Numbered from the stretch's first letter, positions 26,215-36,499 are shown. The stretch: 64,000 nt of DNA from Ophioderma brevispina (GCA_023653785.1 JAMKCH010051382.1:62001-126000); one strand, 5' to 3'. The notes: generated from the sequence alone by a model not told the origin. A program made the numbers and translations.

Positions 26215-26870
26215 GTCAAGGGGGAAAATGAAATTGGAAAGGCAAAGGAAAAAGGGCGAGGTAAAAAAAGGCAAAAGGAAAAGCATGAAGGAAAAGAAAA
26301 GAGAGAAAAGGGCCTCAAAGGCAAAGGATAAAAAAAACAGCAAAAAGGAAATAAGGCCAACTTCAGGGAAGAGACAAAGGAAACCCCAAGGTAAGAGGGC
26401 AAAGGGACAGGCACAGGGACAAGGCATGGAACAGCCAACTGGATCTGGAAAAGGCAAATGAATAAAAGGGAAAAGAGAAAAAGAACACATGGAAATACAT
26501 TGCATGGAACTACCTGGCATTGAAAGCAAAGGGGAAAATATGGCAAGAAAAAAATGCAACAGCAAGCCAAAGGGAAAGGGGCAAGGTACAAAAGATAAAA
26601 ATATGGCAAGGAAAGCCCATGGAAAAGGGCTAATGTAAAAGGAGGGAAATGGAAAGATGGCAGCAAAGGCAAAGGAAAAAGAGAAAAAGTGAAGGCAAAA
26701 AGAAGATAAGGAAAATAAAAAGAAAGGGAGGACAAGGGCAAGTAAAAAAGTGGGCACAAGGAAAAGGCAAAAGAATAAAAGGGAAAAAGCAAAAAGCAAA
26801 GAAAAGGCGGAAAAGACCGGGTGAAAAAAACGGAAAATGGAAAAAGGCAACTTTAATTTTGGCCTTGGAT
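26215..26870 (+). repeat. ~650-bp polypurine tract
   Basis: The + strand is almost entirely purine, built from irregular AAAGGCAAAGGAAAAGGG-like words, with few pyrimidines. Long open frames on the minus strand (up to about 250 codons, ending at 26976) are Phe/Leu/Ser/Pro-rich low-complexity products of this composition, not genes. Such homopurine-homopyrimidine tracts can form triplex DNA. The sequence from 26870 to 27490 shows no gene and has an A run near 26940 and C runs near 27030. Confidence 0.85.
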
Positions 26871-27491
26871 TTTTTTTATAAGGTGCCAGAGAGTCTGCCA
26901 TGCCTGAGGGGATAGGAAATTTTATACCTCCGAAAATTAAAAAAAAAAAAAAACACACACATAAACCCACAAACACAATATCCTTAAAGACTCATGAAGT
27001 AAATTCACCACAACCCCATTCCCCACCCCGCCCCCCCCCCATCACCCCCCCTCCCCTTTAAACTCGATTTTTGAAAATCAACCAAAGCCCAAACTTGCAC
27101 CTCCAGCCCATTAACCCACTGATTTACTGCATTAATAATTCTCTCTTTTAGTAGTTTTTTATCAATCTCGCTATCATCAGTGTAAAAATTTCAGTTAATT
27201 ATTATTATTAACAATATTCTATTCCATATTTTTTAAAAGAATCCCATAATGTCACTTAAAATGTTCAGATTTTTAGACGTTTTGAGCCCACAACCCTTTA
27301 AATGAATGGAAGAGTCCCATTGTGTACACAGTCAGTTTCAAACATACTCATCCATAATGGATGATCCATTTATTTACAGGCAGATACAGCCGTCGCTGCA
27401 CAAGAGGGGCTTCACATTTCATGTGTGACAGCAATATAATCAAACAATACAACAATTTACTGTATTTAGATCCCAAAATTTTCATAGTTAC

Positions 27492-27665
27492 TTGATGTTT
27501 TCCTTTCCAGAATTCTTGGATTATCAGACGGCCAGGGTTGGGCATTGGTAGTGAATTTATATCTGAGAGGACAACGTCAAAATCTCCCGCGGCAGATAGG
27601 AAACGCAGAAGCCACGTTCTTTTCCTCAATGGTGTTCCCCATTCCCAGCGCGCATGGCCCGTGAC
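27492..27665 (-). CDS. Putative orphan coding exon, function unknown
   Basis: On the minus strand a 58-codon open segment runs from an AG at 27667-27666 to a GT donor at 27491-27490 (CATCAA|GTAACT), phase 0 at both ends. The sequence has a globular look: it reads HARWEWGTPLRKRTW near the start, then RFLSAAGDFDVVLSDINSLP, then MPNPGRLIIQEFWKG. I do not recognise the family. The acceptor has only a weak pyrimidine tract and no partner exon was found nearby. It may be an exon of a minus-strand gene, a decayed exon, or part of a transposable element. Confidence 0.35.
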
Positions 27666-28443
27666 CTTGAAATAGGCGTTTTTGATATTTAATAATTATT
27701 TCTTTGCCGTGCAAAAATAATGAAGGTACTCATTTTGTTAATTCATGCTTCCAAAATAAAATTGAGTGGGCAAGGCAATTTTTGCGACAATTTTAAAAGG
27801 GCACCAAGGGCAGTACATTTTAAGAATAGCATTTTGTTTAGGGCACCAAGGCAAATGGTAGGGGCCCCCTACGGCAAAATTGCCTTAGTGCCTTAGGTTA
27901 TTTTGGGAGCCTGGTTAATGAAAATGTGATCTTTTCAAAAATCGATATTTCAATTATTTGTTAGAGATCGTAAATATAGAATAAATTCCGCCAAAATTTT
28001 GTTTTGATTGTAACTCAAAACATTAGTCGTACAAGACGCAATATACCTCAATGTCACCGGGAGGTCCCTTTTCTTGCATTTTGTTAAGGTCATGAAATCT
28101 GACAGACCCATCCATATAAACTATGTTGTTTTGAATAGGGCGATTGAGTGTAGCATTCACTGCAGGGAAAATCTCGGCAGCACAACCTCCCAGCGTTACG
28201 CTAGCGCTACTGCGGTGCGATTAACTTGCCGTTTTTTCGACGCTTATGACTAGAGAATAAAACATTGTAAGCTTTAAAAATTTGATCCACATGTAAAATA
28301 AACATGAATTGTTATACCGACAAATTTCAGGATTATTTTGTTGAAGGATTATATGGATTTTACTTTGTTAGAAATGATACATTTTCAACAAAAGGTTTCA
28401 CTACGCACACACAGCATAGCCGACGCGTGTATGGTGTACACAG

Positions 28444-28880
28444 TTAAAGCACGCATAGTGACCACCCTAATAGCAGCTCAGGTAGTAGCTGGCTGGGGAG
28501 ATCTGGTGGTTGCTTATAAAACATGCGGCGGAAAAGTGCGACAATTCCAACTGCCCTGCGATGACCCAATGGTTGATTGTGGTAAGAGGTGAGCTCACTC
28601 TCAGGAATGCCGATGATGGAAATGGCACGTCTCTGGATTGCATCAAGCTTGGATAGTGTAGTGGGTGTTGCTCCACACCATGCTGAGCTTGCATATTCCA
28701 TAACAGCCCTTTGAGTTGTCTCAAGATAGGGTGCAGCTCGACGGAGCAATCCTAGTCGCTGACTGGCAGTTTTAACCATTTTGGTAAACACATTGTATAC
28801 ATTACTAATAAGATCGAAAGTCTGGTGGCCAAGCATTCGATTTTCAGTCTTTTCACAGACTCCATTTTCAGCTTGCCGTA
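28444..28880 (-). pseudogene. 3' fragment of a non-LTR retrotransposon reverse transcriptase
   Basis: The minus strand encodes about 130 codons ending at 28444. They include RLGLLRRAAPYL, AVMEYASSAWCGATPTTLSK, LDAIQRRAISIIG and GHRRAVGIVALFRRMF. This is the pattern seen just downstream of the RT palm in Jockey/CR1-type elements (MEYAS.W.GA followed by LD.IQ.RA). There is no RT catalytic core, endonuclease or start, and a few residues are missing between APYL and the AVMEYAS segment. It is a dead 5'-truncated fragment. Confidence 0.7.
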
Positions 28881-29209
28881 GTTCATATTAACATACATTA
28901 TTGTAGTTACTCACTCTGAAAAGGCAGAGAAATTGAAACCATTCCACTAGCACAAGATGCACTAACTTAGCAACTGTTTTGAGATTGAGAATGTTGCGTG
29001 GCAGGTCATGTATGGGATCAAGCAATTATCAAAGCACCAGAGTTGCCAGACTTTCGAACGTCCAATGTACAGTGCGAGATGTAATGGATGACTCTTTAAA
29101 ATGGACGACTCTTCCACCAACTAGTGTAGCAAGTAGTGTATCATGCAATCATCAGTTGTAGATGTATCAAGGGAAGGAGGACAGTGTAAGAAGATAAACA
29201 CGATATAGT

Positions 29210-29660
29210 ACAACGCTGGGGGTGGGGTGGTAGGTCATGCCGACTTAACAGCAACAGTGAATTCAAATCAGCATCAACATCCGGCGTAACCCGAGTGCTA
29301 GTCTTTATCAAAGACTTAACGGTACACGGTAGGAGGGCGCTCTTACACACATCGGACAAAGACTTGACTAAAGGCTATAGTTGGTCATAAATATTTAAAT
29401 TTTAAATGACCGTTATTGGAAATTACACTGTTTTTTGTAGCGAGGGTAATCCACTAACCTCGACGGATTTTGACGTCAGTATTTTTTTCGTAAGTTATCA
29501 TGACATTATTAAGATCTTTTGAACGAAGGTTTAAGAGGTGATTTTGTAATGTCACTGGGACCGAGGCTGCCGTAGAAAATACACGTAAGAATTCCCTAAA
29601 TTACCGTTTGGAAATCCCAGATGCCCAAATCGAGCAGATCGTGTCCGACCCTCCCACCCC
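29210..29660 (+). repeat. Fragment of the 5 kb repeat family
   Basis: Matches about 8140-8530 and 15530-15920 in the same orientation: 'aaagacttaacgg', 'ataaatatttaaat', 'taatccactaacc', 'ttaccgtttggaaatcccag' and 'atgcccaaatcgagcagat' occur in the same order. The rest of the family's sequence is absent. Confidence 0.75.
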
Positions 29661-29969
29661 CAGCACTGCAAGTGTGATGGATCTGAATGAAACTTGACCT
29701 TTCTGTGATATTTAACTGAGGTATTTTGTATCGCAATATCATGTTTAGACAAAATTCAATATTTAGTGATATGTTTAGTATGTGTACACCTCAAACAAGT
29801 CTTGTAATAAAATCAATTAAAATAGCAACCATCAGGAGGTACCACTTTCAAAATTATATCATGAACCAGACTTGCAGTGTGTGTCAGTTTAACATCTGTA
29901 TAACATTGTTATTTGATCGGCTTTAGATCCGTGTTGCAATACAATAATAGTTGACGTCACCGTAGTTCA

Positions 29970-30620
29970 CACTTTATTTGAAAATGGCGGCTTCCAGGAG
30001 TAGACTTTTTTCATTTAATTTACTATACAGGGGTCTTGATAAATATATAGTGCGATTATCTAACAAAGAGCTTAACAACATCTCAAAAGTTAATAGACTG
30101 ACTATTCCTTTAAGTAAATGGTCGATTTTAACTCAAAATGGCGGCCATATTGAAAAACACAAGGAATGACACAAGATATTTCAAAATCTATGTCATATTT
30201 GGATTTCTTGATCCTAAAAACATAAGTATACACACACAAAAATGTAGTCAATATCATTTTGAGCCAAGTGTATAAAGAAAAATGTCAATTTTAGTGCAAA
30301 TTGGCGGCCATATTGGAAAATAAAATACATGAGACAATACGTTAAAAAATATATCATATTTGAATACCTTGGCAATCAAAACATGGGTATAGACACAAAA
30401 ATCAATGTTATTAACCGAAATATGAGACACTGGAAATGTGAATGGCAGCCATTTTGAAAAAATGGTCACCAAGGCCGCCACAGGTCAAATCCAGCTGGGG
30501 TCCCGTTTTGAAATAATTGGTTGTGGTCCATATTAAGCGTTTTACCAAATGCTATACTTCTATCACAAAGTGCACGATTTTGCTCCAGAGGGACTATTAG
30601 GAGCACAATTGAACAAGATA
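29970..30620 (-). repeat. Dispersed GGCGGCCAT repeat, copy 2, with internal tandem units
   Basis: 30260-30620 is the inverted counterpart of 21745-22100. Going left from it, the motif pair 'ggcggccatattg' plus 'tatagacacaaaa' recurs about every 150-180 bases (near 30443, 30303, 30140 and 29985). The block is therefore several tandem units joined to one terminal segment. No coding content. Confidence 0.7.
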
Positions 30621-30916
30621 AGTTGTCAATTTCACGTACAGTGGAAGTCAATACAAGTGTCTGGTACCTTCATACTTGTTGAACCAGTATAAGGTACCTA
30701 TTGGGACTAGAGTACCACACACGTCGACCATCATTTGTTTCCGTGAACTTAGTGTCAATGAGGCATCACGGCAAACGAGTAGAACCAAAACTTATTGAGG
30801 ATTGTTTTCAGTTATGTTTTATAAGTTAATGATGATAAATGTACTACCAGGTTGTTGTCCTTTACAAATAATTCTTTGCATCCGCTTTTTCAAAGACGCA
30901 ATAGGCAAGCAAGCAT

Positions 30917-31175
30917 AAGGGAAGGGTCATTATTTACGCCGGGGGGGAATGGATTTGAGGGGGAACCTGAAAAATTTTGTAAGAGGGGGGAACGTGAAAT
31001 TTTTCATCAGACGCGAGAGGGTGGAACATGAGCTTTTAAATGTGAAAATCAGCATGATCAAGGGGGAACGTGAATTTTTTGAACGGAAGTGAGGGGGGAA
31101 CGCGAACATTTTTGCCGAAAAAAAAGTTAAAAGCCTCCGTTCCCCCCACCCGGCATAAATAATTATCGTTCCCTA
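30917..31175 (+). mobile_element. MITE-like element, family 'GGGTCATTATTTACGCC', copy 2
   Basis: The left end AGGGAAGGGTCATTATTTAC and the right end, read inward, AGGGAACGATAATTATTTAT form an inverted repeat. The interior repeats GGGGGAACGTGAAATTTTT-type words and aligns with 24451-24729. No open frame. Confidence 0.75.
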
Positions 31176-31329
31176 AGGTTCATTTTCATGCGTCTGTAAT
31201 TGGATGTATGGTGTCATAGACGCGCGGCCCCACCTGAACGCGAACCCTGCTACTGGACATGCAGATTTCATTTTTTGCATGAGTGTCACTGTCTTCTAAA
31301 CATCATTATACTCTCTGCCAGAATTGTTC

Positions 31330-31560
31330 AGAGTTATTTACCGTGCGCCGAGCGTGACGTGCGTCAACACGGAAGTAAATTACGATTGGCTTGTTTGAGT
31401 AGGTTGGCCTCCCCGTTGGTTAGTCGCACATGAGGCTACCCATAGTCTCCGCCTCTTTTATGCAAATATTGCGGCGCGCGCGTTGCCGACCTCTGAAGGA
31501 TTCTGACAGCCACTGTACACTGATGTAGGACTAGCTACGGACAAAAAATAGTGCTAACTA
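31330..31560. promoter_or_regulatory. CpG-rich patch with an octamer motif upstream of PRPF39
   Basis: This patch is richer in G+C and CpG than its surroundings ('gcgccgagcgtgacgtgcg', 'gcggcgcgcgcgttgccg') and contains ATGCAAAT at 31460-31467. It lies about 0.7 kb before the first visible PRPF39 exon, which begins at an acceptor, so an upstream first exon and promoter must exist. Whether this is that promoter is a guess: I see no definite first exon with a donor site. Confidence 0.25.
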
Positions 31561-31601
31561 TCAATCAGGGCACATGATGCACCCTATTGGACATGTTTGT
31601 G

Positions 31602-31790
31602 CAGGGCTAGAATTTCGGCGAGAATCCGAGAATCGATTCTCGCAAAGATTCTCACATTGATTTGCAGGAATCAATGTTGATTCTCGTAATCTTTAGAATT
31701 TAACACAGTAGCGAATTGGATGATTCCCGCCAAAATCATTTGTGAGAATCAAGACTGATTCTCGTACTCTGGTACGAAATTCTACCCCTG
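31602..31790. mobile_element. hAT-like MITE (CAGGGSTAGAATTTCG termini)
   Basis: CAGGGCTAGAATTTCG at 31602-31617 pairs with the right end at 31775-31790, whose inward reading is CAGGGGTAGAATTTCG (15 of 16). The flanks give TTGTG on both sides, a 5-base duplication, or a decayed 8-base one. The interior contains repeated GATTCTCG/CGAGAATC words on both strands. The CAGGG-type terminus suggests the hAT superfamily. No transposase. Confidence 0.75.
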
Positions 31791-32214
31791 TTGTGTGTTG
31801 GTTTGTGCTGCTCTGATGGGTTTAGGGGTGAAAAACACATGTAAACATCCACCCACATATACAGAGATGTAACTTTTCTGGAAATTTCCAGATTTTTGGC
31901 CATAATTAAAAATAATTTCGGAAATATGTAAAAAAAAATCGATTTCTGAGATCAAATTGTTAATGATAAAGGTAAAACTGCATCAAAACCAAAGTTTTTA
32001 AGTACCAATTTATTTTAGAGAAGGGGTCTTGTACCCGAAAATCGCATAAGAAAATATGTTCCCTGGAGGTTCTCTGGATGCTACGCTAAAATTTGTCCTG
32101 CCCGTCGGTTCAAATTTGGGATTTTCAGGAAATGGGATGACTACTCTGTTATTCTTCATGTATAGTCCTAAATAAAAACAAATTCATTTGATCACATACT
32201 TTTATTTTGTCCAG

Positions 32215-32629
32215 AACTAGATGTCTCCAAGATGAAAGTAACTGAGCTACGAGCACAACTAAAGGACCGTGGCCTGGACACTAAGGGTGCAAAAGCAGTT
32301 TCTTGTCGAGAGGCTCCAGGAAGCCATCAATGCAGAGGTTCTAGAAGGAGAGGAAGAAGATGGAACTGACACTGGTGATGACATCTTGGAGGATGTGAAA
32401 CCTGAAGAAACAAAAGATGAGGCAATGGAAGTTGAAGAACAGAAAGAGGGGGCTAAAGAGGAAGGTAAAACAGAAGAACCCAAGGAAGAGGTCAAGGAGG
32501 GGGCCAAGAAGGAAGAAACCAAGGAGGAGGAGAGCAAGAAAAGTGAAAAAGAAAGTACACCTGAAGCCAAAGATGATAAGGACAAGAAAACTGAGCAAGC
32601 AAAGGCCACAAAAGAGGACAAGAAGGAAG
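32215..32629 (+). CDS. PRPF39: PRPF39 exon 1 of those visible: SAP domain and acidic linker
   Basis: The exon begins after TTTTATTTTGTCCAG and ends at GAAG|GTATGT. It opens with LDVSKMKVTELRAQLKDRGL, then DTKGAK, then FLVERLQEAINAE, which fits the SAP helix-extended-loop-helix pattern (L..L...GL...G.K..L..RL), a DNA/RNA-binding module. About 105 residues rich in Glu, Lys and Asp follow. The SAP domain is broken by one surplus base near 32295-32298: the first half reads in one frame, the second half and the linker in another. The last base (G) completes a codon with AA from the next exon. No initiator is visible, so an upstream exon is needed. The frameshift may be an assembly error. Confidence 0.75.
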
Positions 32630-32738
32630 GTATGTGGTTTTTCAGTGGCCTCTATGTATCTGAAGTAGGGAGTGGTATCACTAATAGCTAATAAAATCTC
32701 AATTCCCATGGTACATACTCTAAAAAATGTGCTGTAAC

Positions 32739-32799
32739 GGGTGAGAAAGTTCCTCATGGATGGAGCGTTCTGTCCCATCCATGAGGAATTTTCTCACCC
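32739..32799 (+). repeat. Intronic hairpin, 25-bp stem with 11-base loop
   Basis: 32739-32763 (GGGTGAGAAAGTTCCTCATG + GATGG) pairs with 32775-32799 at 24 of 25 positions; the loop is AGCGTTCTGTC. Weaker pairing extends outward through CTGT/ACAG. It sits in the intron between PRPF39 exons 1 and 2, in transcript orientation. It could be a tiny inverted-repeat element or a hairpin RNA precursor. Nothing in the sequence decides between these. Confidence 0.75.
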
Positions 32800-32937
32800 A
32801 TTTAACTTTCACAGTATTTTGAGGGAAAAAAAGGTCCACTCATGGAAGACTAACCCTGGTTTAAACCCAGAGTTAGAGTTAGTCTCCCTTTCAGAATACC
32901 AGCCAATGAATGACATTAAACTCTTCTCTCTTGACAG

Positions 32938-33062
32938 AAGTTGAAGTAGTAGAAGTGGCTAACCCTCCACCACCTGAGCTGCCCAAGTTTTGGAAGGCCG
33001 TCAAAGACAATCCTGGAGACTTCACTGGCTGGACTTATCTTCTCCAATATGTGGAACAAAAG
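32938..33062 (+). CDS. PRPF39: PRPF39 exon 2: start of the HAT-repeat region
   Basis: The acceptor is CTCTTGACAG and the donor is AAAAG|GTACAG. The exon encodes [20 protein letters not shown] followed by [20 protein letters not shown]. It corresponds to the first HAT (half-a-TPR) repeat of PRPF39, whose hallmark is FW..V..NP.DFTGW..LLQYVEQ. Its first two bases complete the Glu codon begun in exon 1, so the two exons are phase-compatible and the SAP segment reads into the HAT region. It ends in phase 0. Confidence 0.9.
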
Positions 33063-33115
33063 GTACAGTTACATGTATGTAGCTTAGAACTGGACAGCCG
33101 AGGGTTGATCAAAAT

Positions 33116-35340
33116 TAGGGCCCGGGATTTTCCTACATTGCGCGGATTACCGCGGATCCCTTTTTTTCTCCATGAAAAGGCGTTTCAGACCCGTGAAAAT
33201 GATCGCTAAGAATCGCCAAAGTTGCCGAGAACAAATTGTATTTAGTACTTGACCTCGCTCAACAATTGTGATCTAATTACCAGCTTGTAAGTGGAAGGAT
33301 GGTGGGGACCGCATGCTGATCGCGGCGGCAGAGATTAGACGGTGATTGGCAGTTCGACAGGTCTAATCATTCATCCATGAGCGCACATACATTTAATAAT
33401 CAGGACACTTAAGATGACTTCTATGCACCCATGCTTGTCCCGGGAATTCAAAGCTACTTGCACGGTCGTTAAGAAGTTTTAAGATTGAAAAGTAATGCGT
33501 GGTCGGGCTTTTTTTTTTTTTTTTTTTTCCGTTAGTAGATAAAAATTCTGACGTTTAATGAAATATCCCGGACGATCTATTTCCTGGACGATCTACGATT
33601 AATCCCTATTCATGTCGGCGAGCTTTATCAATAATCAATCCCCGTTACTCAGTGTAATTACTCTTCAGCGATAACTTTATTGCAACTTTGGACCGTGCTC
33701 ACACGGATGTCGCTCACATATAAACACTAAATTCTTTCATGAAGTTCCAACTGTAAGTTCTGTTTTTTGCGGGCGTCAATATGGCGTACCAAGAGGTTAA
33801 AAATTATCGATTCGAGACAAGGCTTTCTTCATTAAAGATTTCGTGGTAGGAGGGCTGGGATTTCATTTTCTACGGAACTTAGTGAGCGCCTTTGAGGGCC
33901 CGCTTTGGGCTGCCTTGATAGTTTTCAAGACATCCCTATTCCTACACCGTCGCTTGCTTTGTTAACACGTGTTGTTACAAAAACAATCGCCGACAAAATG
34001 ACGGAGTGTTTCGTTTTAGAACATTCCAGAAATCAAAAAGTGATGGTTCATTAAATCTGTCTTTATTGTTGCTTATCTCTTTAATGTTTTTTGTTTGATC
34101 AATAATTTTTATGCATGACGGGTTCTTTTAGCAAAAAACAAACTACTTACCAGACGTAGTAAATACTCTCGATACTTTGTGTTTCAAAATGTTTCCCGGT
34201 TCGCGGAGTATTTCATCAGTTCCGTATTTGGTAAAGAGGGCGGGGCTTATGCTGTAAATATTTTGTCGGACATGTCGATCACGATTGGTGGGCTGGGAAA
34301 AATGTAATATTAAAGGGATTAGCAGCGATTGCTAATCCGAAACACGAAAAAATCATCAAAAATTCTTATTTTTATAATTGTTACTGGCTGGTATCCGTAC
34401 ATAACCTGCAAGTGGTTGGCTTGAAATCTCATTAAAGGACACAGGTCAGTACTTTTTATCTGGTCTAATTTCTATGTGCGTATCAAAATTATGACTGAGT
34501 GAAAAAAAAAGCCTTTCCCAGTGAATACCCACATTTTTCAGCGAGATATTGTGCACCATGATCAATACAGTTTGACCTCAAACACAAATTATTACGATCT
34601 TTGTTTATTCTGTTATGGTGCTAAAAACACAAAACAGCTGCTTTAGTGCAGATTTTGAGACGCCACAATGTCTGTCTATTTGCGGGAGACGTGTGACAAT
34701 TTTCCTCAAATAGTTATTTTTTCACTATTTGTGGTTTGTTTCTACATTACACCGTTATAGGAATGGTACACAACTTATTCCCCTTTGATTATAAGTTAAC
34801 AACTGGATTTCTACATTGTTTTATTCTCTAGCATTATCGCTGCTAATCCCTTTAAGCTTTTGACCTCATTTGTGTTGTGCTTTATATGATTTGTGTTCAT
34901 GCTTTGTTCTGTTTATAACCATTTGTAAACTTTGAATGATAAAAAATTATTGTTGATACAAAAATCCCCAGCAAACTGCACGTATGCGTAAGGCACCCTC
35001 TACAAGAAAAACATGCTAAAGATATTGATTAGGGTAAATACTATGGTCTTTTTGTACGTGATGCATATAATGCCCCCCTGAGGAAATACCTTGATTGCAT
35101 TGTTTTGTTTATAAAACATTTGTAAACGTTAAAGGTGCTTATTCCGATTTTTGTCTACGTGTTTCTGGGTGTATGAGAGATGGACACTTGTACAAAAACT
35201 GACTATTATGTACAGTGGGAAACAGACTTGCTGTTTTTGATTGCTAGACGCGATAATGCATAGTGCAACGCCTTATTCACTACTTGCTCAATAATATTGC
35301 TGGTCAACCACTAAAAACGGTAGTTTTTTCCCGAGCCCTA
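33116..35340. mobile_element. 2.2-kb hAT-like non-autonomous element in a PRPF39 intron
   Basis: The left terminus is TAGGGCCCGGGA (33116-33127). The right terminus, read inward, is TAGGGCTCGGGA, giving 11 of 12 matches. The flanks are ATCAAAAT (33108-33115) and ATCAAACT (35341-35348), an 8-base target duplication with one mismatch, which is the hAT signature. Over 2.2 kb I find no transposase frame, BED finger or RNase-H-like motif, so it is non-autonomous or fully decayed. It carries a T run near 33511. The surrounding intron is otherwise unremarkable. Confidence 0.8.
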
Positions 35341-35968
35341 ATCAAACTGGTCCACAGCTCTTTGGTCCGGTGAAAAAAACGCTCATATTTTGTCTCAGAA
35401 CTTTGCACAATGGATGAAGAAGCACCTCTTTTGAGGCAATGTTGTTATTAACAACAAAAATATCAATTTGTATAACCACATAAATTTTCTCTCAGTTGTT
35501 TTTGTCCAAAAAATAGTGTGCAAATGGCTCCATTATCCAAATGCACACAGCCTACTAGAAAAACTGGTTCTTTTTTGCCTAAAATGAATGCTTGAGATGA
35601 AATTCTATGGTTGGTTCTGGAAACTGTTGCATAAAACAAAAAAGTGCTACTTTTTTGTCCTCCGCATGCTGCACTGACATGAGATTTTTGGTCAGTACAC
35701 TGACTGTGAATGTAAAGTCGTAAGTGGAATAGCTGCCATTGTCAGAAATTCCCATCAAACATATTAAGTATTGTGCCAAGTCTTCGGTCAGTGGCTCTTG
35801 CTTGAAATGGTTCTTCAGGCAATCGTGTCACCTGAAGAACTCATTTCTAGAGCTACTGACCTAAGGAAAGATTAAGTCATCCTAATACATCACACAGATG
35901 TATCACATGGCAGCTATTGCACTTAAGACATTCTTACACTCAATGACAAACTTTTTATTCCTATTCAG

Positions 35969-36094
35969 AATCACTTGGAATCTGTACGTGAGGCTTTCAA
36001 TTCATTCTTTGAAAGATATCCATATTGCTACGGCTACTGGAAGAAGTTTGCAGACACCGAACGTCGTCATGGCAACATGGAGCAGGCAAAGGAG
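35969..36094 (+). CDS. PRPF39: PRPF39 exon 3: HAT repeat
   Basis: The acceptor is TTCCTATTCAG and the donor is GGAG|GTATGG. There are exactly 42 codons, phase 0 to phase 0. It encodes NHLESVREAFNSFFERYPYC followed by YGYWKKFADTERRHGNMEQA. The YPYCYGYWKK(F/Y)AD.E.RH.N block is diagnostic of PRPF39 across animals. No indels or stops. The preceding intron (33063-35968) carries the 2.2-kb hAT-like element. Confidence 0.95.
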
Positions 36095-36270
36095 GTATGG
36101 TTACTCTTTCAAGTTAATTTTGAAAGAGTTTTCTAGAAAAGTATTCTCCACTGCACCTCATGCCCAGAATACAAATGCTTGACCTACATAAATGCATGTA
36201 CTGAGAAAGTGACCTCATGTGTCATGAGGTACCCAAAGTGATGACTAGGATGAATGTGTCAAGATGCATA

Positions 36271-36478
36271 CTGTAAAAGTGATAATTTTCGCGCGTGTAA
36301 TTTTTCGCGTGTCTGTAATTTTTAACATTTTTGCTTGTTTTTAAATTCGCTTATTTCAGCTATCCTACATAGACCTACACACAAATAAACATTTTCGCGA
36401 GTTTTTAATTTCGCGCTAGCTCAGAAATGCGCGAAAAGCGCGAAAATTAATGTAGCGCGAAAATTTCCACTTTTACAG
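36271..36478 (+). mobile_element. TA-flanked MITE, copy 2 (CTGTAAAAGTG termini)
   Basis: CTGTAAAAGTGATAATTTTC at 36271-36290 and the right end, read inward, CTGTAAAAGTGGAAATTTTC form near-perfect terminal inverted repeats (two mismatches in 20). TA flanks both sides (36269-36270 and 36479-36480). Internal CGCGAAAA words sit near both ends. Copy 1 at 2030-2265 is the same element in the other orientation. There is no transposase. It lies in the intron after PRPF39 exon 3. Confidence 0.85.
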
Positions 36479-36499
36479 TATTCATGCACTGAGTTATGA

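Noticed and set aside
26172..26976. Open frames of about 206 and 254 codons on the minus strand
   Set aside because: They translate a polypurine tract into Phe/Leu/Ser/Pro low-complexity sequence, and two overlapping frames are open for the same compositional reason. No domain or splice context.
32259..32778. Minus-strand open frames opposite the acidic PRPF39 exon
   Set aside because: They are the antisense of Glu/Lys-rich codons (Ser/Leu/Phe-rich). The + strand has the SAP motif and correct splice phases.
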